Source of the DNA: Kibdelosporangium banguiense | Lineage (GTDB): Bacteria; Actinomycetota; Actinomycetes; Mycobacteriales; Pseudonocardiaceae | Direction of reading: 5' to 3' | NCBI RefSeq assembly: GCF_017876405.1 | Contig: NZ_JAGINW010000001.1 | Span: 1,315,203 to 1,379,202, forward strand | DNA: 64,000 nt | In this document: positions 8,542 through 17,429 of the stretch, piece after piece | How positions within the stretch are numbered: position 1 is the stretch's first letter | How the letters are laid out: each line of letters begins with the position of its first letter | The notes under the pieces: model-generated | Told to the model about the DNA's origin: nothing | The model's input: only the letters and a program-made list of their open reading frames with translations | Databases searched by the model: none | Position numbers and translations under genes: made by a program

Positions 8542-8768
8542 CTGATCCTCCATGGGCCTGTTGTGGCCTTCACCGGGTCCAACGGCCGGAAGCGCCCGTG
8601 TGTTCCCGTCGGGTAAAGCAGACTTTACTCTGATCGATCCGGCCAAATCGACCAGGGCGAACGGGAGCCTAACCGGTCCCCTGGGGGCGACGCGTGCCGT
8701 TTAGCCGATCACCCAGCGGTTTATATGCGGTCGTAACACCAGCAAGGCGGGCGTCTACCTTCTGGGTG

Positions 8769-9851
8769 ATGGATGCGCGCAGAGTGAGGGACTGGCGGCC
8801 GATCACGCTTGCCCTGGCACTCGTCGCGACGTTCGTGATCCTGCTGGTCATCGGCACACAACGGCCCGACGAGACGCCACCGGCGGCGATCCAGGCCGCC
8901 CCCCAGGACTGGAACCGCAAGCTCGGACCGGGTGAACGACCACCCCAGTTCGTGCTGTTTTCCTACGACGGCGCGGGCTCCCACGACCAGTGGACCCGGC
9001 TGCTGGAGCTGAGCGGGCGCACAGGGGCACGCTTCACAGCCTTTTTGTCAGGTGTTTACCTTCTGGCCGACGACCAGAAGAAGCAGTACACGGCGCCAGG
9101 ACACGCGGCCGGCCAGTCGTCTATCTCGTTCGGAGGCAGCCAGGACGACGTCCGGACCCGGATCGCCGACCTCAACGCCGCCCAGCAGCGCGGCATCGAG
9201 ATAGCCACGCACTACAACGGCCACTACTGCACCGACAAGTGGACCACCCAGCAGTGGCAGCTGGAGCTGCAGCAGTTCTCCCGGTTCATCGACCAGGCCG
9301 GTGTGCAGGGCCTGCAAGTCGAGGCAGGAGCCGTCAAGGGCGGCCGGACGCCCTGCTTGGAAGGCAAATTCGACGCCGTGTTCGCCGCGATGATCAGCCG
9401 CGGCATGACCTACGACTCCAGCCAGGTCTCCGACGGCATGCTCTGGCCCGCGCAGGACAAAGGCATCTGGGAGTTCTCCCTGCCGATGGTCCGGATGCCG
9501 GCCGTGGGCAACAAAAAGGTCACAATGACGGACTACAGCCTCTGGGAGGCCCTGAACCACTCCAAAGACGACAAGTCGAAGCGCGACGAGTTCGCCCGCG
9601 CGACGCTCGAGGTGTACCGCGCCGCGTACGACGCCGTGCTGCGCGGCAACCGAGCGCCCCTCGTGATCGGCAACCATTTCAACGACTGGGCCGGCGGCGG
9701 CTTCGGCGTCGCCGGCGAACAGTTCATGGGCGAGGTCTGCGGCAAACCGGAGACCGTGTGCACGACGTTCTCCGAGGTGATCAAGTGGATGGAAAGGCAG
9801 GATCCGGCCGTACTGGATCAGTTGCGTAAGCAGCCCGCCGCGCAAACGTGA
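8769..9851 (+). CDS. membrane-anchored polysaccharide-deacetylase-like protein
   Basis: A 360-aa protein with one N-terminal transmembrane anchor (about residues 11-32) and an extracytoplasmic domain related to the NodB-homology polysaccharide deacetylases. FVLFSYDGAGSHDQW stands where the TFDDG metal motif normally lies, and HYNGHYC resembles the second His-containing motif. The classical Asp-Asp pair is altered, so catalysis is uncertain and another cell-wall role is possible. ATG 8769 directly precedes the anchor; no clear ribosome site is seen. It is monocistronic and starts 227 bases from the divergent BI-1 gene. Confidence 0.75.
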   Translation: MDARRVRDWRPITLALALVATFVILLVIGTQRPDETPPAAIQAAPQDWNRKLGPGERPPQFVLFSYDGAGSHDQWTRLLELSGRTGARFTAFLSGVYLLADDQKKQYTAPGHAAGQSSISFGGSQDDVRTRIADLNAAQQRGIEIATHYNGHYCTDKWTTQQWQLELQQFSRFIDQAGVQGLQVEAGAVKGGRTPCLEGKFDAVFAAMISRGMTYDSSQVSDGMLWPAQDKGIWEFSLPMVRMPAVGNKKVTMTDYSLWEALNHSKDDKSKRDEFARATLEVYRAAYDAVLRGNRAPLVIGNHFNDWAGGGFGVAGEQFMGEVCGKPETVCTTFSEVIKWMERQDPAVLDQLRKQPAAQT

Positions 9852-9898
9852 TGAGCCTCGACCGGGTGACAGGTTCCATCTCGAGTTGCGCATAGATA

Positions 9899-10900
9899 AT
9901 GAAAACCGATATCAATGTCGGGGTGAAGATCGCTTTCGTCGGTAAAGGTGGCAGCGGGAAGACGACGCTGGCCTCGCTGTTCCTCCGTCACCTCGGCGCC
10001 GCGCGGCGGCCCCTGCTGGCCGTGGACGCCGACATCAACCAGCACTTGGCCGGCGCGCTGGGCGCGTCCGAGCCGGAAACCCTCGCACTGCCCACGCTTG
10101 GCGAGCGCCTGCCGCTGATCAAGGACTACCTGCGGGGCGACAACCCGCGGATCGGGTCCACCAGCGAGATGGTCAAGACCACGCCCGCCGGACGTGGGTC
10201 GCGGCTGCTGCGGGTCGTTGAGGACAACCCGATCTACGACGCCTGTGTGCGCGAGATCGATGGGGTACGCCTCGCGGTGACGGGCCCGTTCGGTGAGGAT
10301 GACCTGGGCGTCGCCTGTTATCACTCGAAGGTCGGCGCGGTCGAGCTGATGCTCAACCACATGGTCGACGGCGAGGGTGAGTACGTCGTCGTGGACATGA
10401 CCGCGGGCGCCGATTCGTTCGCGTCCGGCCTGTTCACGCGGTTCGACGTGACGTTCCTGGTCTGTGAGCCGACCGTGCGCAGCATCGGGGTCTACCGCCA
10501 GTATCTGGGCTACGCCAAGGACTTCGGCGTGAAGGTCGCGGTTGTCGGCAACAAGATCTCCGATGACGAGGACCTGGCGTTCCTGCGCGACGAGGTCGGC
10601 GACGACCTGCTCACCTGGATCACGCGGTCCAAGCACGTGCGTGCGGCCGAGCGCGGCGAGGTCAGGCCGATCGACGCCTTCGAGCCGGAGAACCGTGAAG
10701 CCCTGCGAGTCATGCAGGCACTCGTCGACACGACGGGCAAAGACTGGGCGCGCTACCAGCAGCAGGCCGCGGAGTTCCACCTCCGCAACGCACACGCCTG
10801 GGCCAACGAGCGCACCGGCCGGGACCTGGCCGAGCAGATCGACCCGGAGTTCACTCTTGGGGCGGTCCCGCTGGCAGGCTCGGGCGTCAACGCTGGGTAA
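9899..10900 (+). CDS. CooC/ParA-type P-loop ATPase
   Basis: A 333-aa SIMIBI-class ATPase. The deviant Walker A motif KGGSGKTT (about residues 16-23), the switch region AVDADINQHL and a VVVDMTAGADSF Walker B-like strand define the CooC/MinD/ParA group, whose CooC members assist nickel or other metal insertion. The partner metalloenzyme is not present here. ATG 9899 lacks a ribosome site and follows TAGATAAT, a good -10 match, so the transcript may be leaderless; an in-frame GTG at 9923 (VKIAFVGKGG) is the alternative start. The small gene at 10943 lies 42 bases downstream and is probably cotranscribed. Confidence 0.85.
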   Translation: MKTDINVGVKIAFVGKGGSGKTTLASLFLRHLGAARRPLLAVDADINQHLAGALGASEPETLALPTLGERLPLIKDYLRGDNPRIGSTSEMVKTTPAGRGSRLLRVVEDNPIYDACVREIDGVRLAVTGPFGEDDLGVACYHSKVGAVELMLNHMVDGEGEYVVVDMTAGADSFASGLFTRFDVTFLVCEPTVRSIGVYRQYLGYAKDFGVKVAVVGNKISDDEDLAFLRDEVGDDLLTWITRSKHVRAAERGEVRPIDAFEPENREALRVMQALVDTTGKDWARYQQQAAEFHLRNAHAWANERTGRDLAEQIDPEFTLGAVPLAGSGVNAG

Positions 10901-10942
10901 GCAAGTACTCGCAGAACCCCTCGCAGATTCCCGGAGGTATCC

Positions 10943-11335
10943 ATGTCCTTGGACGTGCCAACCGCGCTGCTGGAGAAGGCGGAGCGGGGCGAGGTCACCG
11001 ACGCCGAATTCGTCAACTGCGTCCGTGTGTCCCTGCCGTACGCATGGGATCTGATCAGCGATGTCGCGGCGCGTGCCAAGCAGGACGCCGCCGAGTTCGC
11101 CGACAACGAGACACCACCGCCCAGCGAGGCCGAGCGTGGCCAGTTGCTGCGTGCGCTGGCGTCCGATGCGATCCGCGGCGGTCTGGAACGGCATTTCGGT
11201 GTGAAGCTCAGCTTCCAGAACTGTCACCGCGTCGCCGCGTTCCTGCCGTCCGCTGTGGACGGTGATCGCTACCGCGCGTTCATCTCGCCCCGGGGCCAGT
11301 TGCTCAACCAAAGCCCTGAGCTGCGCGACTGCTGA
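10943..11335 (+). CDS. SCO5389-like small protein
   Basis: A 130-aa soluble protein (MSLDVPTALLEKAERGEV...) with a helical N-terminal half and a short C-terminal beta region, resembling the actinobacterial SCO5389-like family found next to ATP-binding proteins of the preceding type. The biochemical role is unknown. GGAGG precedes ATG 10943 with 6-base spacing. The family assignment is from recall and moderate. Confidence 0.7.
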   Translation: MSLDVPTALLEKAERGEVTDAEFVNCVRVSLPYAWDLISDVAARAKQDAAEFADNETPPPSEAERGQLLRALASDAIRGGLERHFGVKLSFQNCHRVAAFLPSAVDGDRYRAFISPRGQLLNQSPELRDC

Positions 11336-11342
11336 TTTTTCG

Positions 11343-11404
11343 CCCCCAATGTCCCGTTGGTCGCATGCGACGCAACCAACGGGACATTGACGGGACATTG
11401 GGGG
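11343..11404. repeat. three-armed inverted repeat (terminator-like)
   Basis: One left arm (11343-11360) can pair with either of two right arms: 11347-11360 with 11376-11389 (14 bp), or 11343-11356 with 11391-11404 (14 bp). It begins 7 bases after a stop codon, so a terminator role is likely. The core CCCCAATGTcCC...ATTGGGG is close to the second element at 12478-12526, which suggests a dispersed repeat family. Confidence 0.75.
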
Positions 11405-11475
11405 TACAGGAAGTAGGCGGGAAATCGTCGCGGCCGACGGGCACGCATATGCGTATTCGTGCGATCTGACTGATT

Positions 11476-11598
11476 ATGCCCCTGGTGCGTAGTCCGATGA
11501 TCAGGCCGGACAAGATCTACGCCGTCCCGGCAAAATCACCCGATCAGGCGGCCGACATGGCCGCTCTGGTGCGACTCACCCGCGGGTTCCACTGGTAG
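11476..11598 (+). CDS. possible 40-aa small ORF
   Basis: An open frame MPLVRSPMIRPDKIYAVPAK... ending in RLTRGFHW, with codon third positions about three-quarters G/C. No ribosome site is visible and no family is recognised. It may be a small gene, a relic or chance. Confidence 0.2.
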   Translation: MPLVRSPMIRPDKIYAVPAKSPDQAADMAALVRLTRGFHW

Positions 11599-11626
11599 AT
11601 CTGGACACAGCGGGTAATCTCGCGGC

Positions 11627-12460
11627 ATGGCCCCCGCCGATGCCCCTCTACCGCTCGGTTTCGACGTGGTCCGCCACGGGTACGACCGCGCGCAGGTTCA
11701 GAAGCATGTGTCCAATCTCGAATCCAACCTGCGGATGCTGACCGCCGACCGGGATTCCGCACGGTCCCAAGTGGCCTCGCTGACACAGCAAGTCGAGAAA
11801 ATGCGCGCGGAACTGGCCGCACAACGCGAACAGGCGACCGGCACCACCCAGCCACTCAGAGCGACAGACGAAGTCCACCAGCAGCTACGTGTGATGCTGG
11901 ACGTCACCCGGGCCGAAGCCGCCGAGATAACCGCCCGCGCCCAGGCCGCGGCCGAACAGTCCTTCGCCGCTGCACAGAAGGCCTCTGCGGCCCTACGCAG
12001 CCGCTACGAGTTCCTTGTGGCGGACCTTGAGGCCCAACAGACCCAGATGCAGAGCGACCACGCCGCCGCCCTGGAAGAACTCCGCAACCAGCTCACCTCC
12101 ATGTCCGCCGAGGCCGAGGCCCGCCGCAGCAAGTTCGGCGAGCAGGCCGACGCCCAGCACAGGCAGGTCGAGCAGGAATTCGAATCCGCCATGACCGCCC
12201 GCAGGGCAGCACTGGACCAAGAGGTCGCCGACCGCCGGATCTCCAGCCAACGCGAAGCCACCAAACTCGTCGCCGATGCCACCACGGAAGCCGAACGCCG
12301 GACAACCGAGGCCCAAGCCAAGATCGACAAGCTGACCACGCTGCGGCAACGGGTTTCCGAGCGGTTGCGGGAAACCGGCGAGTTGCTCTCCAAGAGCTCA
12401 AATCTCCTGGAGCCCCTCGACACCGAGGCCGACATCATTTCGGGCAAAACGACTCGCTGA
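11627..12460 (+). CDS. DivIVA-domain coiled-coil protein
   Basis: A 277-aa protein opening with a DivIVA-like segment (LPLGFDVVRHGYDRAQVQKHV, about residues 8-30), in which the FxxxxxGYDxxQV pattern is typical of DivIVA/Wag31 relatives. Long Ala/Glu/Gln-rich coiled coils follow (about 35-75 and 85-260). Such proteins assemble at curved membranes and organise polar growth or septation. It is much more extended than the DivIVA core and lacks membrane segments, so a cytoskeletal scaffold role is inferred. It is convergent with the hydrolase at 12535 across a strong palindromic terminator. Confidence 0.85.
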   Translation: MAPADAPLPLGFDVVRHGYDRAQVQKHVSNLESNLRMLTADRDSARSQVASLTQQVEKMRAELAAQREQATGTTQPLRATDEVHQQLRVMLDVTRAEAAEITARAQAAAEQSFAAAQKASAALRSRYEFLVADLEAQQTQMQSDHAAALEELRNQLTSMSAEAEARRSKFGEQADAQHRQVEQEFESAMTARRAALDQEVADRRISSQREATKLVADATTEAERRTTEAQAKIDKLTTLRQRVSERLRETGELLSKSSNLLEPLDTEADIISGKTTR

Positions 12461-12477
12461 GCCGGGTTTGGCTGTGT

Positions 12478-12526
12478 CCCCAATGCCACATTGGGGACAT
12501 CTGATGCCCCCAATGTGGCATTGGGG
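12478..12526. terminator. bidirectional terminator built from CCCCAATG palindromes
   Basis: A 19-bp perfect inverted repeat (CCCCAATGCCACATTGGGG at 12478-12496 against its complement at 12508-12526) with an 11-base loop. Each arm is itself a near-palindrome. It lies between two convergent genes and shares its core with the element at 11343-11404. Confidence 0.85.
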
Positions 12527-12534
12527 GCACACAG

Positions 12535-13326
12535 CTAGGACCTCACGGAAGCCTGTGCACAGGTCTCCAGGATGAGCCGGGCAACTACCTCAGGCTCGTC
12601 ATGCATGGGAACGTGCCCGCATCCGGGCAGAGAAACATGCTTGGCCGCGGGCAAGAGCATGGCGGCCCGCCGAGCCTGGCTTGGCCACAGAATCCGATCC
12701 CGGGTTCCCCACGCGACAGTCACCGGAACCGTCGGCGCCGAACTGGTGAAGAAGTAGTCACGCCCGGCCCGTGCCACCGCATCGAATCCAGGCGCGGCAG
12801 CCATGGCCGCGAGATCTCCGAGCATCGCCTCGACCGGGACCCGGGACGGATGCCCGAAAAGCAGGCTGCCGGAAGCCATCCGCAAGGATTTGCGGGACAT
12901 CACCGCGACACGGGTCCGCTCCGGCAATCGCCCGGAAGCCCGGATGACCGACAACATCCGCAAGGCCCAGCTGCGCGCCCGCGCCGAAGACCAGAACCCG
13001 GCGGGCGCCAAAGCGGTCACCGAACTCGCGTGCCCCGCGGAAGCCAGCTCCAGCGCGAGCATGCCCCCGAGCGAGTTTCCCGCCAGATGCGGACGTTCGA
13101 TCCCGAATTCCCTGAATGTCTCCACCGCGGCCTCGACCGCGGCTGAAACCGAGTACGGCTCGGGCAACGACGGCGAATTGCCGAAACCCGGCAGGTCCAA
13201 TGCGATCACATCGTGTGCCGTGGCCAGTTTGTCGAGCACGGGCTGCCAGGCCTGCCATCGGTGGCCGATTCCGTGCAGGAGTACCAGCGGGCTTCCAGAA
13301 CCGCGTCGTGTGTAGGAGATCTTCAT
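12535..13326 (-). CDS. alpha/beta-fold hydrolase
   Basis: A 263-aa hydrolase. The oxyanion motif LLHGIG lies near residue 17, the nucleophile elbow is GNSLGG with Ser85, an acid residue lies in TRDRIL, and the catalytic His is in GCGHVPMHD. The triad is therefore complete; candidate substrates are esters, epoxides or lactones. ATG 13326 overlaps the stop of the EphD-like gene (ATGA), showing translational coupling and probable work in the same lipid or xenobiotic pathway. Confidence 0.9.
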   Translation of the reverse strand: MKISYTRRGSGSPLVLLHGIGHRWQAWQPVLDKLATAHDVIALDLPGFGNSPSLPEPYSVSAAVEAAVETFREFGIERPHLAGNSLGGMLALELASAGHASSVTALAPAGFWSSARARSWALRMLSVIRASGRLPERTRVAVMSRKSLRMASGSLLFGHPSRVPVEAMLGDLAAMAAAPGFDAVARAGRDYFFTSSAPTVPVTVAWGTRDRILWPSQARRAAMLLPAAKHVSLPGCGHVPMHDEPEVVARLILETCAQASVRS

Positions 13327-15014
13327 TGGGACACCCCGATTCTGGCGAGTCGCCGCATGATTCCGGGCGCTAACCGGGATCCCAGCAGCCCGGCTTTCGC
13401 CTCGACGGTCACCGGGACGACGGCCCGGTTTTCTTTCACCGCACCGACGATCGCGGTGGCGACGCGGGACGGCGGGAAGTTGCGGCGGCGATAGGCCTTG
13501 GCCGACCGGTCCCGCAGTGATTGCTGTTCGTCGGCGGATACTCCGACAAAGGTTGTTGTCCGCGTTATGGATGTGTCGATCAGACCCGGGCAGATCGCGC
13601 TGACGCCGATACCGTGCGGGACCATTTCGGCGCGCAGGCACTCGGACAGCATCAGGACCGCGGCCTTGGTGGTCGAATACGCGGGCAAAACGTGAGACGG
13701 CGTATAGGCCGCGGCGGAAGCGATGTTCACGATGTGCCCGCCCTCCCCCGCCTCGATCATCAACTCGCCGAATGCCTGGCATCCGTGCACCACACCAAGC
13801 AGGTTCACGTCCACCACGCGCTGCCAGTCCTTTGGGGACGTGTCCATGAACGGACCGGCCACGCCGATTCCCGCGTTGTTCACGACCACGTCCGGCACAC
13901 CGTGGTCGAGAGCCACAGTATCGGCCAGGCGGCGCACAGCGGATTCGTCGGTGACGTCCAACTGGTAGGCCGACGCGGAAGGCCCTATCAAAGAAGCGGT
14001 TTCAGCCGCGGTCGACAGGTCGATGTCCGTCACGATCACGTCCGCGCCCTGCGCGGCGAACTCCAGCGCCGTGGCCCGGCCGATGCCGCTGCCCGCGCCT
14101 GTGATCACGACAAGCCTGTGTTCAAAGGAGTCCGGCGCCTGCGCGCGTTGCAAGCCCCTCGTCACGGGTTCACCGAGAACGTGCGCGATGAACTCCTCGG
14201 CCATCCGGGCGATCACGGCCGGCCGCTGTGCGGCGACCCAGTGTTTGCCGATCACCTTGCGCTTCCACAAGCGTGGCGCCCACTGCTGAAGATCCTCAAG
14301 CAGCGCAGGCATCATGTAACGGTCACGAGTCGGCATGATCACCTGAACGGGCACTTCGGTCCGGCGCTGCTCGGGTGCGCCTGTCCGCTGGAAGATGTTG
14401 GCACGGTACAACTTCATCCCGTCGATACCGTCGGCCTTGGCCGGCACGCGGGACAGGCCTTCGATCCGCGCGATCTGTTTGCCGACGCCCAGCCGCCACG
14501 CCAAGGCAGCCAGCACAGGCACATGGAAAGCCAGGATGTACCAGGAATGCAGCTGCTGCTTCAGCACTTGCCGCAGGTTGCCAAGCGTGGGCCGGGACAG
14601 CCGTTTGCGGGTCCAGTACCCGATGTGATCCAAGCACGGCCCGGAAATCGAGGTGAACGAGGCAAACCGTGAATGCGGCTCGGTGACCGCGTGCCAGGCT
14701 TGGATCGAACCCCAGTCGTGCGCGACGACATGCACGGGCGCCGACGGACTGACTGCGTCCGCGACGGCCAGCATGTCGTCGGCGAGGTGCGAGAGCGCGT
14801 ACTGCGAGACCTCACGGGGCCGCGAGGAGGCTCCGGCGCCGCGCACGTCGTAGCTGACGACGTGGAACCGCTCGGCCAGCCGAGCGGCCACGCCGTCCCA
14901 CATCGTGTGGTTGTCGGGATAGCCGTGTACGAGCAGCACTGTCGGGTCGGCGGGGTCGCCCTGTTCGTAGACAGCCAGCGACACCTCACCCGACTTGACT
15001 GTCCGGACACCCAT
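13323..15014 (-). CDS. ephD: EphD-like fusion: alpha/beta hydrolase plus short-chain dehydrogenase
   Basis: A 563-aa two-domain protein. Residues about 1-285 form an epoxide-hydrolase-like alpha/beta hydrolase (HGYPDNHTMWD; nucleophile Asp in VAHDWGS). Residues about 295-563 form an SDR oxidoreductase with the Rossmann motif TGAGSGIG, NNAG and the catalytic YSTTK. This matches mycobacterial EphD (Rv2214c), about 590 aa, which has been linked to mycolic-acid metabolism. Pseudonocardiales vary in mycolates, so the substrate here may differ. ATG 15014 follows GGGAG with good spacing. A CAACGGCCGTTG palindrome 36 bases upstream is a likely operator. Confidence 0.9.
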   Translation of the reverse strand: MGVRTVKSGEVSLAVYEQGDPADPTVLLVHGYPDNHTMWDGVAARLAERFHVVSYDVRGAGASSRPREVSQYALSHLADDMLAVADAVSPSAPVHVVAHDWGSIQAWHAVTEPHSRFASFTSISGPCLDHIGYWTRKRLSRPTLGNLRQVLKQQLHSWYILAFHVPVLAALAWRLGVGKQIARIEGLSRVPAKADGIDGMKLYRANIFQRTGAPEQRRTEVPVQVIMPTRDRYMMPALLEDLQQWAPRLWKRKVIGKHWVAAQRPAVIARMAEEFIAHVLGEPVTRGLQRAQAPDSFEHRLVVITGAGSGIGRATALEFAAQGADVIVTDIDLSTAAETASLIGPSASAYQLDVTDESAVRRLADTVALDHGVPDVVVNNAGIGVAGPFMDTSPKDWQRVVDVNLLGVVHGCQAFGELMIEAGEGGHIVNIASAAAYTPSHVLPAYSTTKAAVLMLSECLRAEMVPHGIGVSAICPGLIDTSITRTTTFVGVSADEQQSLRDRSAKAYRRRNFPPSRVATAIVGAVKENRAVVPVTVEAKAGLLGSRLAPGIMRRLARIGVSQ

Positions 15015-15050
15015 GGCCGCTCCCGTCGTCGCTGACAACGAGAAACGTTA

Positions 15051-15062
15051 CAACGGCCGTTG
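15051..15062. promoter_or_regulatory. CAACGGCCGTTG palindrome, candidate operator of the ephD-like operon
   Basis: A perfect 12-bp palindrome 37-48 bases upstream of the ephD-like ATG, in the short gap before the dienelactone-hydrolase gene. Position and size fit a TetR-type repressor site; the regulator is not adjacent. Confidence 0.4.
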
Positions 15063-15122
15063 ACACACTCGCAATGCCTGAACAGTGTTTTCGCAGGTCA
15101 AACACGGTTACCGCGAGTAAGA

Positions 15123-16082
15123 TCAGATCACGTGACGACGGAACCACTCGATCGTCGCGATCCATGCAGCCTCAGCCTGAGCCGCGTTGTACCGGGCCCC
15201 GGTGTCGTTGTGGAACGCGTGGTCAACGCCTGGGTAGACGGTCACCTGGTACGGCTGGCCGCTCTGCTTGAGCTGGGCTTCGACAGCGTCCTTGGAGCCG
15301 GTGATCCGCGCGTCCTTCTCGGCGTAGACCCCGAACACCGCGGCCTTCACGCTGGCCAGCGCGGCGACGTTCGCTGGCGCAGGCCCGTAGAACGGCACCG
15401 CCGCCTTCATCTGCACGCCCGCGGCGAGCGAGTTCCATGTCATCCCGCCGCCGAAGCAGAACCCGGTCATCCCGATCTTGTCGCCGTTGCCCGCCGAGGA
15501 CAGCGCGGCGAGTGCCTCCCGGACGTCGGAGACCATGGCGTCGACCGGACGCTTGCTCAGAGCCGCTGAATACGCCGCGGAATCGGTGAGCTTGTCCGCA
15601 CCACCGTCGCGGGACAGCAAATCCACTGCCAGCGCCTGGAATCCCGCAGTGGCCACCCGCCGGACGACATCCTTGGTGTGCGGGACCAGGCCGCGATTTT
15701 CGTGAATCACCAGAATTCCGCCTGCGGATGCGCCACTGGCGGGTGATGCGTGATAGCTGATCAGGTTGACGCCGTCGGTTCCCCGCACCACCAGATTGGA
15801 GACCTTGATCCGCGGGTCGTTCTCCTGGACCGTGATCCCGTCCTGAGTCGGCTGGGCCGGTGGGGTGGCGAATTCCTGCGGGTTGTCCGTGGTCCGCCCG
15901 GTCGGCGACACCGGCGCGCCGGTCGGTTCGGCACTGCAGCCCATGGCGGTCAGCAGGCCCATCGTCGCCGCCGTACTGCCGGTGATCAGGGTGACCCGGC
16001 GGATCAGCTCGCGCCTGCTGATCACGCGGTCGTTGAAGTCCTCGATATGTTCTTCGACCACATATTTCTCGAACTCGGTCAT
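15123..16082 (-). CDS. Tat-exported dienelactone hydrolase family protein
   Basis: A 319-aa protein. The N-terminus holds SRRELIRR followed by a hydrophobic stretch ending in TAMGC, that is, a twin-arginine signal with a possible lipobox. The mature part (about 90-319) is a dienelactone-hydrolase fold with nucleophile Cys in GFCFGGG, Asp in EKDARI and His in DHAFHND. Such enzymes open lactones or act on esters; export suggests an extracytoplasmic substrate. ATG 16082 follows GGGAG by 6 bases. It is probably monocistronic. Confidence 0.9.
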   Translation of the reverse strand: MTEFEKYVVEEHIEDFNDRVISRRELIRRVTLITGSTAATMGLLTAMGCSAEPTGAPVSPTGRTTDNPQEFATPPAQPTQDGITVQENDPRIKVSNLVVRGTDGVNLISYHASPASGASAGGILVIHENRGLVPHTKDVVRRVATAGFQALAVDLLSRDGGADKLTDSAAYSAALSKRPVDAMVSDVREALAALSSAGNGDKIGMTGFCFGGGMTWNSLAAGVQMKAAVPFYGPAPANVAALASVKAAVFGVYAEKDARITGSKDAVEAQLKQSGQPYQVTVYPGVDHAFHNDTGARYNAAQAEAAWIATIEWFRRHVI

Positions 16083-16172
16083 CGGCAACTCCCATCACGG
16101 ATGGCGCGCCTCACCCAGGCCAGCATGGTGAAGTGCCGGAGCGGCGGCAACCGCTGACGCGATTGCTGTCGA

Positions 16173-16931
16173 TTACGACAGCTTGTCGCCGGAAACCGCG
16201 GTGCGCTTGATCAGGGCTTCCAGCCGATCGCCGACCATGTCGGGGATGACGCGAGCGGTCGACCGGGCCACCGCGGCCGTCAGCGCGGAGATCACGACTG
16301 GCGGCAGCCGCCGCAGCACGTCCGCGTAGTACGGCACCTCGGCGCCGCTGGGCAGCCAATCCGCGCCCTTCGGGTCCAGCACGTACTGCCGCACAAGCCC
16401 GACCAGCAATCCGGCCACATGGTCGACTTCGTGCTGCAGCACGCCCGCGAGTTCGAGCACCTCGTCCAGTGGCACACCGAGTTTGACCAGCTCGTACCCG
16501 GCGGCCAGCAACTGCGGGCTGGGCACCACGAAACTCGTGCCCTGCCGCCGCAGCAGGTCCAGTTCAAGGGCCTTGCGGGTGTTGGCCACCGTGAGCTGCT
16601 TGCCGAACAGCCTGCGCAGCTCACGGACAGTGATCGTCGTCGGCACGTCGGACGACCACGGCACGCCCATCGCTTCTTCCAGGCCGAGCACGTCGGCGAG
16701 GCTACGGCCGGACTCCCACGCCGCGAGCATCTCGCCGATCTGGGCGAAGGCGTACCCACGGCCGAGCATGTTGGTGACCAGCCGCAGCCGCGACAGGTGC
16801 GCGTCGGTGTAAATCGCGGTCCGGCCTCGGCGGATCGGCGCGGGCAGCAGACCGCGATCCTGGTACACCCGGATGTTGCGGACAGTCGTTCCGCTCACCC
16901 GGGCCAGGTCGTCGATCCGATACTCAGCCAC
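16173..16931 (-). CDS. MerR-family transcriptional regulator
   Basis: A 252-aa regulator. The N-terminal winged helix (YRIDDLARVSGTTVRNIRVYQDRGLL, about residues 4-30) is typical of MerR proteins and is followed by the usual IRRGRTAIYTDAHLSRL wing. The long C-terminal region (about 100-250) is helical and lacks metal-binding Cys pairs, so it senses an organic or unknown ligand. GTG 16931 lies 19 bases from the divergent membrane-protein gene at 16951, a likely target. Confidence 0.9.
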   Translation of the reverse strand: MAEYRIDDLARVSGTTVRNIRVYQDRGLLPAPIRRGRTAIYTDAHLSRLRLVTNMLGRGYAFAQIGEMLAAWESGRSLADVLGLEEAMGVPWSSDVPTTITVRELRRLFGKQLTVANTRKALELDLLRRQGTSFVVPSPQLLAAGYELVKLGVPLDEVLELAGVLQHEVDHVAGLLVGLVRQYVLDPKGADWLPSGAEVPYYADVLRRLPPVVISALTAAVARSTARVIPDMVGDRLEALIKRTAVSGDKLS

Positions 16932-16950
16932 GCTGGCATGCTAAGCGGTC

Positions 16951-17355
16951 ATGCGCACAGTGATCGCGATACTGGCCACCGTGGCTGGCGCAGCCGCGGT
17001 CGTCTACAGCACGTTCCTGCCCTGGTACGGCGACCGGCAGGGCCGGCAGATCCCGCTGAGCGAGCTGTGGAACGGCGTCACGGCCACGACCACCGACATG
17101 GTCAACTCGTTCTTCGTGCCGATCGTGCTCGCGGCCGTGCTGGCGATGACCGGACTGATCATCGGACGGCGCTGGCTGATGGCGCTGGGCACGCTCGTCG
17201 CGTTGACCGTGTTCGCGGTCTACCTCGGTCAGCAGATGCAGGTCGAAGCACTCGCATCCCAGTTCAGGCAGGGCTTCTGGAACACCGCGGGCGGCTGCCT
17301 GCTGTTGCTGATCGGCGCGATCACCAGGCAGAGTCGTCAGAAAGCCACGAACTGA
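16951..17355 (+). CDS. small membrane protein, 134 aa
   Basis: A four-helix membrane protein (about residues 3-22, 53-70, 74-92 and 110-126) with a conserved-looking STFLPWYG loop after the first helix. No catalytic motif is visible. It is divergent from the MerR gene with a 19-base spacer, so the two probably share a promoter region. Function unknown. Confidence 0.75.
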   Translation: MRTVIAILATVAGAAAVVYSTFLPWYGDRQGRQIPLSELWNGVTATTTDMVNSFFVPIVLAAVLAMTGLIIGRRWLMALGTLVALTVFAVYLGQQMQVEALASQFRQGFWNTAGGCLLLLIGAITRQSRQKATN

Positions 17356-17429
17356 CGGCAACCTGTTGTCCCCCTTGAGAGTGATAGAGGCGCTGGGGAA
17401 GTACAAGCCAATGTCACAAGGGGCAACCT

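Noticed and set aside
8694..8768. Longer N-terminus for the deacetylase-like protein (GTG 8694)
   Set aside because: The extra 25 residues have no family-like features, and the transmembrane anchor directly follows ATG 8769.
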